NCBI GenBank assembly: GCA_964035545.1
Contig: OZ037765.1
Span: 20,778,495 to 20,842,494, forward strand
DNA: 64,000 nucleotides
Direction: 5' to 3'
From: Bugula neritina
Lineage: Eukaryota > Bryozoa > Gymnolaemata > Cheilostomatida > Bugulidae
Numbering within the stretch: the stretch's first letter is position 1; each line of letters starts with the position of its first letter. The notes beneath the pieces are model-generated. The model ran no database searches and was not told where the DNA came from. It saw nothing but the letters and a program-made list of their open reading frames with translations. Below, piece after piece: positions 44,601 to 59,900 of the stretch. The translations under genes were made by a program, and so were the position numbers.

Positions 44601-47600
44601 ATATCTAGACCCATGTTGGCATAAGTGGATAGTGGACATGCTTCACCGTCATATTCAACTCGACACAGATACTCTGGGTCATACACCTCCCCAGCAGACT
44701 CATCTATGTAGTCATCTGTTATATCTGCATACAGAGTCATGTTGGTGCACTCTCTGCCGTCCCTGTAAAAAGTCTTGGCTCAAACAGTATATTGAAACTT
44801 ACAGCTCTGAGTTACAAGGTCAATGGACTTAGGACACAATAAACTTATTATACCCTTTCAAAGGGCTAGCATCAAATAACATTTATTTGTTCGAAAACTT
44901 AGTAAGGCTTTATGTATTGATAAACTAATGCAATTTACGATTTTTATTGTGAACTGCTTAGTTTAGTACTGATTGTGAATATAATAAACTGTGTATAAAA
45001 TATGCAGTGGCATTTTTATAGACCTAGAAGTCCTATCCTATTACAAAACTTAAGTTATTTTTAAATGACATGCCAACATATGAGAATTTTTTATTTAAGG
45101 TAAGCCAAGTCTATTATTCCATATGCACTGACTGAGTAACTATTCTAGTGACTCTATATGGAAAAGCTAAAAGTAAAATGCACTGTGAAAGCATTTTTAT
45201 TAGATACATGTAGGGTAGCTATTCAACCACATTTCAACATATCATCTTTTGTATGTAATGTGTATGCTATGTATATGTTTTGTATCTAATGTATATGATT
45301 TGATTTTATGTCTAGCGTAAGGTAAAAGCTTTACATAAATTTCACTACAGTGACTGTATATACTTACATGAGTGTGTAATAGAAATAGTTTTGGCTGCAG
45401 CATGAAAAATAGAAGTATGTCTCAGTTGGGAAGTCAACAAAAGGAACCATGATCCACCCGGCATCGGCAGAACACTCCTCATTCTCATCATGCTCAGCTC
45501 CCAGACTACAATGAGAACACACGTCAGAGCTGACTAATTATATCAATCGTGTGACCAGACAAAAGCTGTCATATCAGTATAGCAGCTTACATAAATAACT
45601 AAGACTAAATTACTACATTACATACAGAAATCAACAAACAAAACAGTTTTGTACATTATTTCTAAGTACTTAACAACCAAAAACTAATTAAACTATAGAA
45701 TCCAATTAATTCATTAATAAATATATTGACTAAGTGCATTTTATTCTGAAGTAAATTATAAAAATTAGTTGAAAAACATGTATGAGCTAATTGCAGATCG
45801 GTGATTGTATAAGAACAGTGACACATTTAATCTGGACCTACTTGTGGCCAAGTTCATGGGCTGCAACATTAATAGTCTCCTCAATGTTAAATGGGCTGGC
45901 ATGAACCAGAGATGACGCTGTTCCCTCCTCTCTCTCACATATTCGACCTAAATAGGCAACACCTAGCAAGCCCAAGAATCCTCCATCTCGCAACTCATCA
46001 CTGAAAATCATAATTTGTAAATATTAGGATATTTTTAAGTCTACAAATGCTCTACAAAGTAATTTGCAAACAAAGTGACTCACAGATTTTAGTTATCATT
46101 ACATGAAATTGCAGCATAAATTAATATATCATTCCAGAAATTTTAATTAAACATATTACCTACTAAAACAGATGCTTACATAACTCAAGTTGGACTGATT
46201 TTGATTAAAAGACTTAGAAGTGATTATAATTAGGAAGTAGTTTTATATACTGAAACAAAATAAGCAGACACAAATTTTAACTATTAGAAATATAGTAGTA
46301 ATCTTGTGGGTTCTTATGAAATAGACTAAGCAGTCTGCATGCCTTATACTATGTTGACCAATAAAAGTCGTCCTAAATTCAAACAATATGTGCCTTTATT
46401 CTTCTATAGATGCCTCTTGGTTGAGCTCCAGTGTTAGACTGACTTAGCACTGGCAACTCTCCCACTTATATACCAACAAAATTTCCCGACACTCAGGCCG
46501 TCTGAAATTCGGAGTTTCGGTTGCCGAAATCGGAAGGATTTGTCCAAAATCGGACAGGCCCTTTTGAAGTCGCGCTTCCGGGTTCCGAAATTTGGCCAAA
46601 CTTTGGCGGGGGGGGGGGACATAACTCCAAAAAATATAACAATGAAGTGAAAACGTAGTTCGCAATTCTACTACAATATTTATAATGATGAAAAATTCAT
46701 AGAAACTCATACTTAATTCTGAAATTTAGCAGTCTTTTCTTCATTCATTCATTCAGTGATAGTAACAATAAGTATAAAACATAAGTGTAACGTCTACCCC
46801 AGTTTATTGATAACAGGTTACACTGCTGGAGTTTTGTTGATATTTATTTAACTAACTGGTAACCAACGTGAAACTCTATTACCCTTCCTTGGGAGAGTTA
46901 GAATTAAGTATATAAAATTGTGATGGTGAAAGTTTAATCAAATAAAGAATGACTAGTTAGAACTGCAACAGTCAGTAGAGAAATGAAGACATAAAAAACC
47001 TTGGCTATTATAACTTCTGGCTACAAGCTATAAAAGCTGACAGCTATTCTGTTAGCAAAATCATTGCATTGCAATAATGAAAACAAAGCTATTTGTGGTT
47101 TAAGAAAAAGCTGTGGCTATGTGAGTAGCTAAGTGAGTAGCTAAGTGAGTAGCTATGTGAATATATGGGTGAATGGTATGCAGTAGTGAGTAATATAATA
47201 AAGAAAATGATCAAAACGCTACACTCCCACCTAAAATTTAGGATGAAATTTTACTTGGTGCTTTTACTAAAACTACTAATTTACTCAATGGCCTGACGAG
47301 CCTTCACTTTGGGGTATCTATGTACTGTTAGTAGCAGCCTCATGGATTTCACTCCTCATTTCAAAACGTTAGACTTGGCATTGACTAGTCAGAAACCATG
47401 AGATCAATTGTGATCTAGTGTAAGTCCTAGACATTGGTGAGCAGGTAGTGAGTGATGATGGCTAATTAGTAGCGCGGTCATATGTGCAGATTAGGGTAAG
47501 ATGATAGGGTGCTTCTTATCATGTGACAGGGTGATACATTCTTGAAGTCTCCCACCAATACGAAGTAGAGCTTTTGAGTCTAGTAATAGATTTAGCGTTG

Positions 47601-50600
47601 TCAGACAACCAGATTTTTTTTTTCGGAGTCTGAGATGCCTTGAGCATGGCGATCTTATTTAAAAAATACGCTGCATGTATGAGTTAAAGGATAGTTTGTT
47701 TGGCATTTTGAAAATTGAACGGGGCATTTTTGCTTAAGTGCTTTTGAATTGTGGCAGTTGCCCTGACTGCTCTGTTTTAGTCAGAGAACTTTTCCAAGCA
47801 TCCATCGAGTGAAAAGTGAACTGTTTGTGAGATGAATGACAATGATGACTGTTTTACCTCCACATCTTTAGGGTTTACGTACACCAATGGCTGTGTGGGT
47901 AAGATATTAGGTTCGGTCCTGGGAAATTGTTTCTACTCTCTTTGCAACACATGTGTGAAAACGATCAGCAGGATTACTTATATGGTCAAGAACAACAGTG
48001 GAGTCAGAATAGAAGTGTGTGCTGATGGTTGAAATGTCAAGTTCTTTGATATATTTTGTGACCGATCTGACAGCACTTGCTGCTGCCTGAAGTTTGAGTC
48101 ATGAAACTTGTCTCATTGGTGCGACTTGGGCTTTACCTGAAAGCAGTGCGACATGCACTCGCCTTGCCGAGTTAACTAGTCGAAGGTATGTGCAGTGATC
48201 ATAGCCCACTGTACTGGCGTCAGCAAAAGTGTGGTTAAGCAGTTTCCTATGAATCAAAGTCATGAGGAGTGAGACATCGAGGTATGGTGATATGATTGAC
48301 AGGCGTCAAGTCTGATTTCCAAGCAGACCATCTGAGTCTGTGAGTGATGCATTCTAATCAAGGTTATTAGAACACGTCTCTTGTAAAATAGTTTTGCCCT
48401 AGAGAACAAAGGGAGCTATCAGATATCGGGGTTTAAAAACTAAGGCTACTGTGGATAGGACACCTTTCCTAGTGTCTGGTTTGATAATGGGCGATGCTGG
48501 AATGTGAATTGATCTTGCGCAGTATCCCATAGGGCACGAAGTGAAAGTTCTTGAAGTAATGAATCAAAGGTGAGATCTAGGGTGTCAAGTGTGTTTGCAC
48601 ACTCACTCCTAGGTAACTGTGATATGACAGACTTACTGTTAGAGGCTATTTTGTGGAGCCACAATTGACTGGTTTGACAAATGGACTAAGTTTGTTTGGT
48701 GAGGGTGATTTGTGTTGTTTATCTGATGCATTTTGTTGAGAGCTTTGTCTTTCTGGGTTTTATCGTTAATCTGGTTTTATGGTGGGTTGCTTGTTTGAAT
48801 CATTAAATGTCGTTAGGTTTCTGGGGTATTTATGCATTTTGTGAAGAGAAGTTGGGTGCCTTTCTTTGCAGATATTGCAAACAGCAGGAGATCCACATTC
48901 CTTGGCAATGTGGTTACCATCTAAACAGGCATAGCAAAGGCGTTTGTCTCTTATGAACTCATGAACTTCTGAAAATGGCAGAAGGTTTAGCTTGCCGCAA
49001 ACAGCAGTTTTGTGATTGTCCATTTTGTAGAATATACATGCATGAATGTGTGTTTCAGATTGCTGTGGAGCGACTTCAGTTTTCTGTGTAGCAAATGTCC
49101 TTTTTGGTATTATAGGTTTTTCTATGATGATGTCTTGGGTTTTTTTCTTTGCTTGTGTGTTTGATTCATGGAGAACTTTTGACATGTTGAAAGCCTCATT
49201 GAAAGCCATCTTCAACTTCTGGTATTTCTGTGTATTGCTCAAAAACATGGGCGGTTCTAATGGACGTTGCCTAACTAGGTTGATACTTTCAGCGTAATCA
49301 TCAGGTGTGAAGGCAGGTTGCCGTTGGTGACTGGAGGTAGTAATGGGGCTTTGATAAGCAGGCTGGAGAACATTCCTTGAAATTTTGGTAGACTGTACAA
49401 AAGGATTTGTGGATGGTGGAGGTGTCATGAACTGTAAGAAAGGGTTTGTAGATGCTACAGGTGCCGATGGAATAATGTGAGGTTGTATTATGTTTTGTTC
49501 TGGAGGCTGAGGTTTGTAAACTATTGGTTGAGGTGGAGCAGCTGGTATAATAGACGGTGATTGGTTTAGAAGAGGACAGGAGCTATCTTTCTCTTCCTCT
49601 TCTTCAATGGCTTGGGCTATGACTTGCTCTTCAGCCTGCGCTGCGTCTATTTCAGCCTGGAGCTGTTGCTGTTTGATAGCGTTTGCAAGTTGACTTGCTT
49701 GCTGTTGTAACTCATAAATAAATTGTGCAGATTCTAATTTCTTTCTTAGTGCGGCTGCTTTAGCTTTAGATTTTACCTGCAATAATCTTAGCTGTGAGTG
49801 TGAGCTAGCACGAGATGAGTGACTGGATGAAGCCGATTTTGAACTAACAAAGTGACTAGCAGATCCTAAGATCTCGAAGCGCTGATTTTCTTGTGCTGGC
49901 TCGAAGCCAGCAGCTTTTGTTTTAGTTGAAAGTTTACTCATTCGATCTATGGCATCACCAATCAATGTTTCACAATCGGAATGCAATCTATCCATATGAT
50001 TTCGGACCCGAAGGTCTGGCTCATGGTCTCCTAGCATCTGGCGCCACTCATCATAGGTTCTCTCTAAGTTGTGTTTAATTTGAGATAGTTGGTTTTTATA
50101 ACTTTCCAATGAGTCATACGAAATATCCTGTTTTGATGCAAAGTGTGAAAATATAGATTTGTGTAACTCGGCACAGTTTTTGATTTCATTGTCTAGTTGT
50201 GCAGCTTTCTGATTAATTTTTGTTCTTGAAAATATATGGGGTTTTGAGGTGTTTGATTTAGACATCACTTATTTAGGTATGAGAGCGTTATTTATTATTT
50301 ACAAAGAAATTTTGTGAAATATTTGCTCACTAATTTGCTACAGGGACGGACAAAAGTGACAGGTGATGAGGGATGATTGAAGAAACCTATTATTTGATGA
50401 GCAGATTATGATGAATAATGTCAGCCAATATCAAAATATTTGATAATGTTCCAAATTATTCCACTAGCTTTGTGATTTCACTACTACAAGTACTAATGTT
50501 ACAGTATTCCAAAAAAATTAAAACTAATTCAGCTTAGTTATATTAAGTTTAACAAAATCAAGATTATAAAAGAAATGTTGATGTGATATTACTTAGTTTA

Positions 50601-53600
50601 AGTGATTATAGTAGGTAAGAAACTCAAGTGTTGTAGATTTAAACCACAATGATACATTAGAACAACTTATCGGTTGAGTTAGTTGTCTGTTGACCTCTGG
50701 CTCCGTCTGTGTAGTTCTGATGCGTGATGTTGGCTAGCTGTTAAAATGACGTACTAGTGATGATAGTTGAAACTGAGTGGGTTTGGGTTAGTTGTCTGTT
50801 AACGGCTGGCTCCGTCTGTGTAGTTCTAATGCCTGATGTTGTGTTAGCTGCCGAAATGACGTACTGGTAATTTTAGTTGAAACTGAGTGCAGACAGGAAC
50901 TGAATGTTGAACTTTACTGGCTTTATGGTTTGTTTTCTGGGTTGATTCTTTGAGTACTCCACTTCAAGGCAATGAGTTGCAGCAGGGTTTGTGTCTTCTT
51001 GGTTTTGGCAGCAACTGCACAGAACTGGTCTTTTCGGAAGTAGGAAGAGTTTCACTGTAACGTCTACCCCAGTTTATTGATTAATGGTTACACTGCTGGT
51101 GTTTTGATAATATTTATTTAACTAACTGGTAACCAACGTGAAACTCTATTACCCTTCTTGGGGAGAGTTAGAATTAAGTATATAAAATTGTGATGGTGAA
51201 AGTTTAATCAAATAAAGAATGACTAGTTAGAACTGCAACAGTCAGTAGAGAAATGAAGACATAAAAAACCTTGGCTATTATAACTTCTGGCTACAAGCTA
51301 TAAAAGCTGACAGCTATTCTGTTAGCAAAATCATTGCATTGCAATAATGAAAACAAAGCTATTTGTGGTTTAAGAAAAAGCTGTGGCTATGTGAGTAGCT
51401 AAGTGAGTAGCTAAGTGAGTAGCTATGTGAATATATGGGTGAATGGTATGCAGTAGTGAGTAATATAATAAAAAAGATGATCAAAACGCTACAAAAAAAA
51501 AAAAAGCTGTGGCTATGTGAGTAGCTAAGTGAGTAGCTATGTGAATATATGGGTGAATGGTATGCAGTAGTGAGTAATATAATAAAGAAAATGATCAAAA
51601 CGCTACACTCCCACCTAAAATTTAAGATGAAATTTTACTTGGTGCTTTTATTAAAACTACTAATTTACTCAATGGCCTGACGAGCCTTCACTTTGGGGTA
51701 TCTATGTACTGTTAGTAGCAGCCTCATGAATTTCACTCCTCATTTCAAAACGTTAGACCTGAGTTTAGTTACAAATCAAAGAGTTAGACTGCAACGCCAA
51801 CAGTGTAAGTGTAACAACAGTGACAGTCATACTCATTGTGATTGTCAATAATCAAAATGAATACTTTTGAGCAAATTAATTATTACTATTAGTATTACTA
51901 TTAGTAATAATACTTAGGTAAGTAGAGCTTTACTTTTATTTTTTTAATACTAATGCTGATATAGTTATACTTAGTAAAAACTTTATTAAAGTATAAAGAT
52001 TAAAAGTAAAACTAAAAACTAAAATAAAAAAAGGAAACTCAAACTGAAACTCAGAGTCACTAGTCGCTAATTGAGCAATTCTAATCATTATGACTAATGA
52101 CAAAAGCATAAGATTAGGTGACAGGTGGGTGACTGTGATTGTGACTCAGACAATAAAGAAGTAAATCTTACATTTTACTATCAAAATTGTCAACAAAATC
52201 TTTAGATAATTTTGAAAACAAGTTTGAATATACATCTTGATCTTGCGCGAAGCAGCAAGTAGCAAATGGGAAAAATTGAAGTCATTATGATGGCTGTGGG
52301 TTAGGAAAATAAATTAGTAACTCAGATGCGAAGGCTAAATATTGTGTCTTTGCTAAACAATTTATGCTGAATCTCATGCTACATTGGAAAATCCCACCAA
52401 GCGAATGAGAATTCCACTTTTCTATTCATAGCCTTTCAACTTGTCAACCGGTACGCGAGTGCCGTATCGCACCGGTACAGGAACTTGGTGAAATATTAAT
52501 TTACGTGGTTTGACGTATTTAAATACAACATTTTGTATAAAGTTTCATATGCAGATCATTTTAGTTGTGAAGCTGTGAATAAATAAGCTTGAATAACCCT
52601 AAGCTAATAACCTTTGGCGCTTGTTGAGTTGGTAAAATTTCCCTTGCTGCCGCAGAGCTACATAGGCCTATGCATCTCAAATTATTACAAAAATTCATTT
52701 GCTCAAAGGCACAGTATTTTCAAATAATATACTATTCATAAAAAGTCGATGCTCAAGCTATAAAAAATATTAATATAATATTTTTATTCCAGTCGATATT
52801 AATGTTGTCCGTGTGCATTTCTTTATGGTGTGTTGTGTGTGGTTTGGACCATTAGAGCTGCATATACTCACTATGTAAATGCCATCAGGTGATCAAAATG
52901 GTCTTCACTGGACTTGACAAGTTCAGGCAGTTCCTCAATCACATTGATTCCTTCGACTGTGCCATCAGTATATTGATTTCTTGTAAATATATCAATAGCT
53001 GTCTCATTCTGCAAAAGTATGTGCATCACTTTGCATTAGGCATAAAAGCTTATTGTCTCCTAAATATTTTGTTCAAGTTTAATATTAGCAGCTTTGATGA
53101 AAGAAGTTACTGAAATTACTATGTAGGCCTACTAGCAATGTGATAAGATCTGCAACACAAAGGTTTATCAAAAGAAAAATTTTGATGATGAATTTCTCTC
53201 TTTCTAGTATTGTAATGCATTATCGGAAAGCAGGTCTTATTACTTTACATGCAAAACCAAACCATTGTGTGAGCCCAAGCAAGCAAAAAGCACTATTCAA
53301 TACAACTACACAGTGAGATATCTACTTGCTTATATAGCTTTCAATCAATGAATTACGTATTAATTGTATATATACTCATAGCATTAAACAGTCCATAATT
53401 GAAAAAGAATGGAACGTAATATTTATGAGTATAGAATTTCAAAATGGCAAAACAAACACTAACCAATAGCTAGTATATAACCTCAATCATTTGTGGTTGT
53501 TGATTTGCTTGAAACTATAAAAGTTGAAGCGTTAAAAATATTCAGTGTTAATTTTCTTTACCAGTTATAAAAGTCTTTCCTTACCATTTGCTGTTCAATA

Positions 53601-56600
53601 GTAATTAGTTGGACCCTGATCTTTAGCTTTGGATGGTTAATGTTCTCATATCTATCATTTATCTATCAAAAGATGAAGTTGTAATTTATGAAAAGTTAAT
53701 ACCACATGTAATAAACGCTTTATTTGTTGCTACTGTAGTAACAACAGATAAGATAGTGGTTGTCTTTGGTTTTTAACCTGCAAAAATAAGAATCTAAATC
53801 TGCCACTTGATACTGCTCCCGGGACACATGCACAACATATTTGCTTTTTACTTTTGATCTGGCTAGATCTAAACAATTTACTTAGGTCTTCCACATTTTT
53901 GTTACGATTCCAACTTTTAACTAATCAGCCACCAACTAGTAGATTTGATATCAAGCTTGACTAAGAAGTTTGTGCAACTGATTTACTTTACAATAAAAAA
54001 ACTTTTGTAGAAACATACAATAGAATATTAAACACAAGTCATGCATGGGCAAGGTGTAAGGTTTAGTTATTTGCTGTAATAAGAACCTAAAGGTGAGGTA
54101 ATTTTTTCAGAGCTAAAAAATATCTTTGACAGTTTATAATTATCAGAGAGCTAAACTAATTACAATGATTATTTCTCAGTTACCAAGTACTGCTTATATA
54201 AAAATTAAGCTTGAACAATGAATGCAAAATTACATCGAATTTTAGCGAACTTGCAAAGTGTAACATAAACAGCTATTGATAATTTTCCAAATGGTTAAAG
54301 AAAAATATTAGATGCAAATTTTGCATGACTGAGCTCATTTCAGTTATTATGGAAAAGTTTCAGCTGACACCTATATTATATCAAAATGCTTAGCAATACA
54401 AGGAAAAGATGAGGTAAGAACAAATAACAGAGCTTAGACAGGTGTCGTATTAAATACAATTGGAAGGTTGAATTGTTCCCTTGCAATTACACCTTTATTA
54501 AGGATAACTAATATTAGAATTATATTTTGTTGTTCATTATATTGCAAACAAACATTATCATTGCATTGGAAAAGTTTCCTTATCTACATTAATGGGCTGA
54601 CTGCAACTGTGTGTAATCATTATCATATTGCACCAATTATAAATATTGGGAAATGGCATTACATGAGTAATATAACTTTACTCATTCTGTCATAATTCTA
54701 GCTATTGTAACCTCATGTAGTTCTGGAATTTGTATCTTACAGATTAAAGTCATTTTCTAAAACCCAAGGTTAATTCATTAACCTATATCTTTGGTAAAAC
54801 AAACTTTATAGTATAACTTAATTAAATCAAAATTTAAAATAAACGGATATATGAACATACAAAATAGAATATTCACACGGTTCTGATTAGTCCTGGGTAT
54901 CTGCAATTTGTATTCTTTTACTTACTAGGTTGAACACGTGAGCAAAGTAAAGGTAGATGCTTTCTAATGCTAATATTTGATCTTGTGTCTCCTCATAATA
55001 GAACTTATACACTGAGTATGCGTTGAGTATTTTTATCTCAATTGTAGCATCAACAGCATCATATTCAGTCTGCCGCTTTTTTCTCCGTGCTCCATTCACT
55101 ACTACTTTCTTTAGTGCTGAAATATAGAAATATTATTAATTTATCGCCATCTTTCTGATAAATGTTTACTAATGAAACTTTTTTACAGACTAACCATAAA
55201 GCAAATACAAATGTTAGAAAACCAAGTTCTTAGATATTTCAATGAAATACAACCAATGTCTCATGTAACAAGCGTTTCCCCAGTACTCTTATTTTTGTAC
55301 CATAAAGGTTTTTCAATATATCTTTAATTTACTTGCAAACTCTATCGAGCAAATTTTTTACTTTTGTGGGCAATAAAATATGTAATAGCTGTTTAACATC
55401 GATCACTTGTTTTAAAGAATAATATACTAACTGTATAGTTTTTGAAGTAACATGAACTATTTTTAAGGTCCTGGATTTCTTTTAACAAAATTTACAATAG
55501 TCTTATTTATATGATTGTTCATTACAACATATAGTAATTTGCTAAAACCGGTTTTATTCTTCTTTTGTCAGGAGTTCAAGTTACGCATTTTTATAAAGAA
55601 TATGTTAGCATGTATTTTGATTCAACAAATACATTAAAACAAAATAAAATGAAAATTAAATAAAATACTTAACTGTTACTGGAATGGCTATATAAACCGA
55701 AGTATGAATAAATATGCAAATAAACTAGTGTAATTAATGATAAATGTGTTTTTGTAGCTGTAGTAGTTATCTTTCAACCTCACATATTTTTAGTAATCAA
55801 AAAGGTGTTGTTTACTATAATTACTATTTGTAATGTTCCAATGTGACTAAAGTATAACATTCAAATTGATATTTTACCAGTAAATATGCCTATAGCTTCA
55901 GATAATTAAAATTATCAACACATGTGTTGCTTTAATAACTTTTAAAAAATTATTGGGCCTTTTTATATTCATTTTCATGCAGTTCCAGCACATTTATTGC
56001 ATATAATTTAATATACCAGTGCTTTCTATTGTTTTTACATAAAATAAGTATTAGAAAAAAAATGCCTAAATCTATTTAAATATGTATTTAAGTTTTTATT
56101 CATTATAAAATTGTATAAGAAAACCTCTTTATTAGGTCAAAGGAATAAACTGTGTTGTATATAGTCTGTGAATCACTTTTTATAAAAAAACATGGTCAGT
56201 TACATTCTGCTAAAGAAATGACTATGTGCAGGTATACACTAATATGAACAAGACGAATGCACCGGTAAATTTTTAGCATAAATATGTACTCATGTTACAT
56301 GTTAAGCAACAAATGTTATCGAGCAAATGAGTAAAAAGTAGCTGAGAAGGAAAACTGTTATAAATAAGAGAAGAACCAATTTGTTTATCTATGTACAATG
56401 TCTTTTAAAAAATCATTGGAGGTAATAATTGCTTAATTAACTAGATGACTTCTCTTACCATTTCCATGCTGAATAGAACCACACCTATGTTGATTAGAAT
56501 GTTATATTTTTTCATGTAAGCTGATCCCTTGTCAGGCATGAACTAGTTTGACGTGCTAATAGTCATAATATTTGACACCACACATGAGATGTTGGGACAT

Positions 56601-56843
56601 TACATGAGCTGGGAAAGCTTTTCCTAATTGATTATAGCTTTACTTGTATTAGCATAACTATGTAAGCTACATTATGCTTTTTTACAATGATTCTGGCTAC
56701 TACAAAACAGCTAACTTTTAGACTAGTATATAAACCCAGCATTTCTGTTATTCAGAGACTTATCTTTTCACTTGCAACTTATAACTTAATACTCAACACA
56801 AATATAACTATATTCCTTGCCTCTTTTATTTCAGTCTGTGACA

Positions 56844-56907
<64 letters not shown>

Positions 56908-59900
56908 GTTAAAACACAACATGGGAACTCGCTAGTTTCCAAAACTATCCTCAGTAACAGCTTAGGTTAATGAAATGCATATAAACATATCTAACAGAGT
57001 CCATTAGATATGTTTATTCAATCAAAATAATATATAGTCTATTAAATAGGCTATAGCCTCTATATTCTGATTGAATGTTTACACACCACACAAATACAAC
57101 CCACATGCATGTTTGCATGACAACATAAATCTAAGTTCAACTTTTTTTATTGATACATGTATGTGTTATAATTTCTGCTTTTTATCTGATAGAAAATTGT
57201 TCTTGACCAGGAAGGCAGTAATACACTAACTGTAAGCTTAAAGGATTGCTTTATCTTAGTTTATTACAATCACATTATAATTATGAACTATAATCTAATG
57301 TGTATGCAAACAATTGTGACTTTGCAAAGGGATAGATGCCTAGAAAACAGCTTTTCAAAATTCCAATTTTGAGGGAGGTAAAATTTTCAGCCATGAAAAA
57401 GAATAGCCTAATACGTGACGTGTGAACGCCAGTAACTATGCTGCACGTGCTAACTATAACGCTAGTATTCAAGGTTGCTGAGCGCAACATCAACCAATAA
57501 CGCTCAAGCAGTTACAGTGCGCTATATAGGTCAGCTTTGGTGCGCCCGTAATATTGCACAATCTGACCGAGTTTAGAATGCATGTTTTTGCAATGCTTTT
57601 TTCTATGCTTACAAGCAAAATATGGCCTAATGTTATCACATACATGTTATTTAAAATGTCAAAAAACTATAGATTGAGATAATTCACATTTGCACTTCTA
57701 TAAATATACAAATTACGAGCTGAAAGATCACATCTCACAGTCATATTTCTATAGTTATTCATTTGTATAGTCACGTGACCAGCAGGAATGCTGGCGCTGT
57801 TACGTCACAGTTCCCAGCTCATTTCAAAATCAGCGTTTTGGCTGTTACCAATCTACACCCTCAACTTCAACTAACTTTTTCTACCTTTGGTCAAATGCTT
57901 TTTGCCAATGCATGCTTAGAAAAACACAATATTATGTGTGTTTGACCTAAATGGCCATTTATTAGACAAGATAGAGCAACCCTTTAAGCTCATAAGATTT
58001 TCTGTTAATTAGATAAGCCCCACATGTCTTTGTGTTCGTGAGAGAGAGATTCGATGAACACTGTCATAACCCAGATAATGCATACAATTGCATTTCTATA
58101 ACTGTTACTGTGCCATTGGTATTTATTAGTAGTAATATTGGTATTAGTGTATTATGTGTAGCTTCGAAGACGTAGACTCAAACTAAACTATTTGAGGATC
58201 AATTTAATGTTTTGTATCGCTTTAGCATTCTAAAAATCATTAAGAATATCTTTGCTAATTTGTCCTATAATAATAATAGTGCCTAGAAATCGAAAATTTA
58301 ACAGAATCCTTTTTCTTTCACCTGGTGCTGCAACTCATAGAGGTCCTAAAGCCTATACTAGAAACCTGCGGGTGTAAACAAAAGCTAAATTTTCTTAGCT
58401 TTAACTTTGAAAGATTAAAGAATCACGTATAAAATATCTTAAATAACAGCACTTTTTACACATATGATTAATTGTTTAAAAAATGTGAGAAAAAAGTTCT
58501 TATAATAATATCTTACCAGTATTTAAATCAACTGACTCATCGATAGACTTGACACTTCTTTTCAATACGTGTTTTGAAGCTGGTCCGTTTGTTTTTATTA
58601 AATGAAAGTTCACATCGTCTTTTGAGAATCTTCCTTTCTGCAACAATGTAATGAAAGGCTGTCTATGACATCTTGAATCTAAAAGATTTGCATGACACAC
58701 ACACACATATACACACATATACACACATATACACACATATACACACATATACACACATATACATGATATTATTTATACACTAGCCAAAATTGCTACACTG
58801 ATTTATGTACAAAACATGCACACATAATTAATATGTTTTATCAAAATTATTTGCACTAATGTGCCCACAATACAATACTCGTGTATCAAATAATTTTACG
58901 TCTCTTTTTCCTTAATAATAAGAATAATTATGTCATTATTTGCCTAGTTTTTGTATGCTTCAGGATTTGAATAGTTCAAGAATCAAGCTTCAACTTACCA
59001 TTCCTTTGTCATCATTTTCTTTAGAAACCATGAATGTTGCTTTTGTTTTACTGTCAAAGTACATTCTGCTTTTCTACAAAACAAATAGCTTAAAAATAAA
59101 CAATTGATTCACAGAAATCTGTGAATGTGATAAATAACCATCTTAAAGTAATTTTTGAACTTCCTTTAATTGGGAGAATGATCATGCTGTATAGAATATA
59201 ATATACTTAAGTCAAAGACTCCGTGCAACAAGTGAGTCGAGTAACAACTAAGCTATAAAATTGTTGTACTATAGTTACCGAAATGTTCTCCATAATTTCA
59301 AGATTTTCCTTTGTTGCACCCAAAAGTTTCAAGTTAATAGGTGGCTGTTCTTCACCCTCAAAATTAAGGTCCCCATCTGATGCACTTAGTTTAATTATTC
59401 TTTTAGCCCCATTTTGCCTGTGCTCAACATTGACAACCTCCTCAAGGACTGGTGTCGCTTGAGTTGAAGGTCCATATGTCTTGGTAGATGATTCTGGCAC
59501 AGTAGAAAACTTTGCATTCTTAGACTGGTGTGATTGTTTATAGCCAGGCAAGTCTTGCAGCTCCAGTGGGTCTCTATATACTCGGTTTCCATTTGTCTCT
59601 TTTATAGTCAGTTGTGAGCCTACATGGTCCGCAATGAATGTATTTTGAGACATTTTATAGCTTGAGAGTTTGTCATGAGAAGAAGGAGGCCTTCGGTATT
59701 GCCCATATTTATCATTATGTTGTGCATGTCTTTGATAATAGTTTAGATTAAACTTCTGAAAGCTTTGTGAAGACCAATTTTGATCTGGCTTCTAAAGAGA
59801 GAAATAGCTTATTAGCTCGATTCATATTTTTACATTTATTATTTTGAGCAATCAAGAATGTGAGACAGTTGAGTTTGATTAAACAGAAGCTACATTTGAT

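Larger units (their letters stand above)
46786..51493 (-). mobile_element. Degraded BEL/Pao-type LTR retrotransposon
   Basis: Two direct repeats of 438 bp (46786-47223 and 51056-51493) start TGTAACGT and end CGCTACA on the plus strand (TG...CA on both strands). A purine-rich stretch (TTTAGGTGGGAG on the minus strand) abuts the low-coordinate LTR, as a polypurine tract should. The internal 3.8 kb is too short for a full BEL element and holds a gag-like frame and broken pol. It lies in intron 8 in the same orientation as the host gene. The LTRs differ at several sites, so insertion is not very recent. Confidence 0.87.

Noticed and set aside
49046-49297. Plus-strand open frame over gag
   Set aside because: Antisense shadow of the 500-residue gag-like frame.
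52889-53113. Plus-strand open frame of 74 residues
   Set aside because: Antisense shadow of protease exon 8, which has matching splice sites and family motifs on the minus strand.
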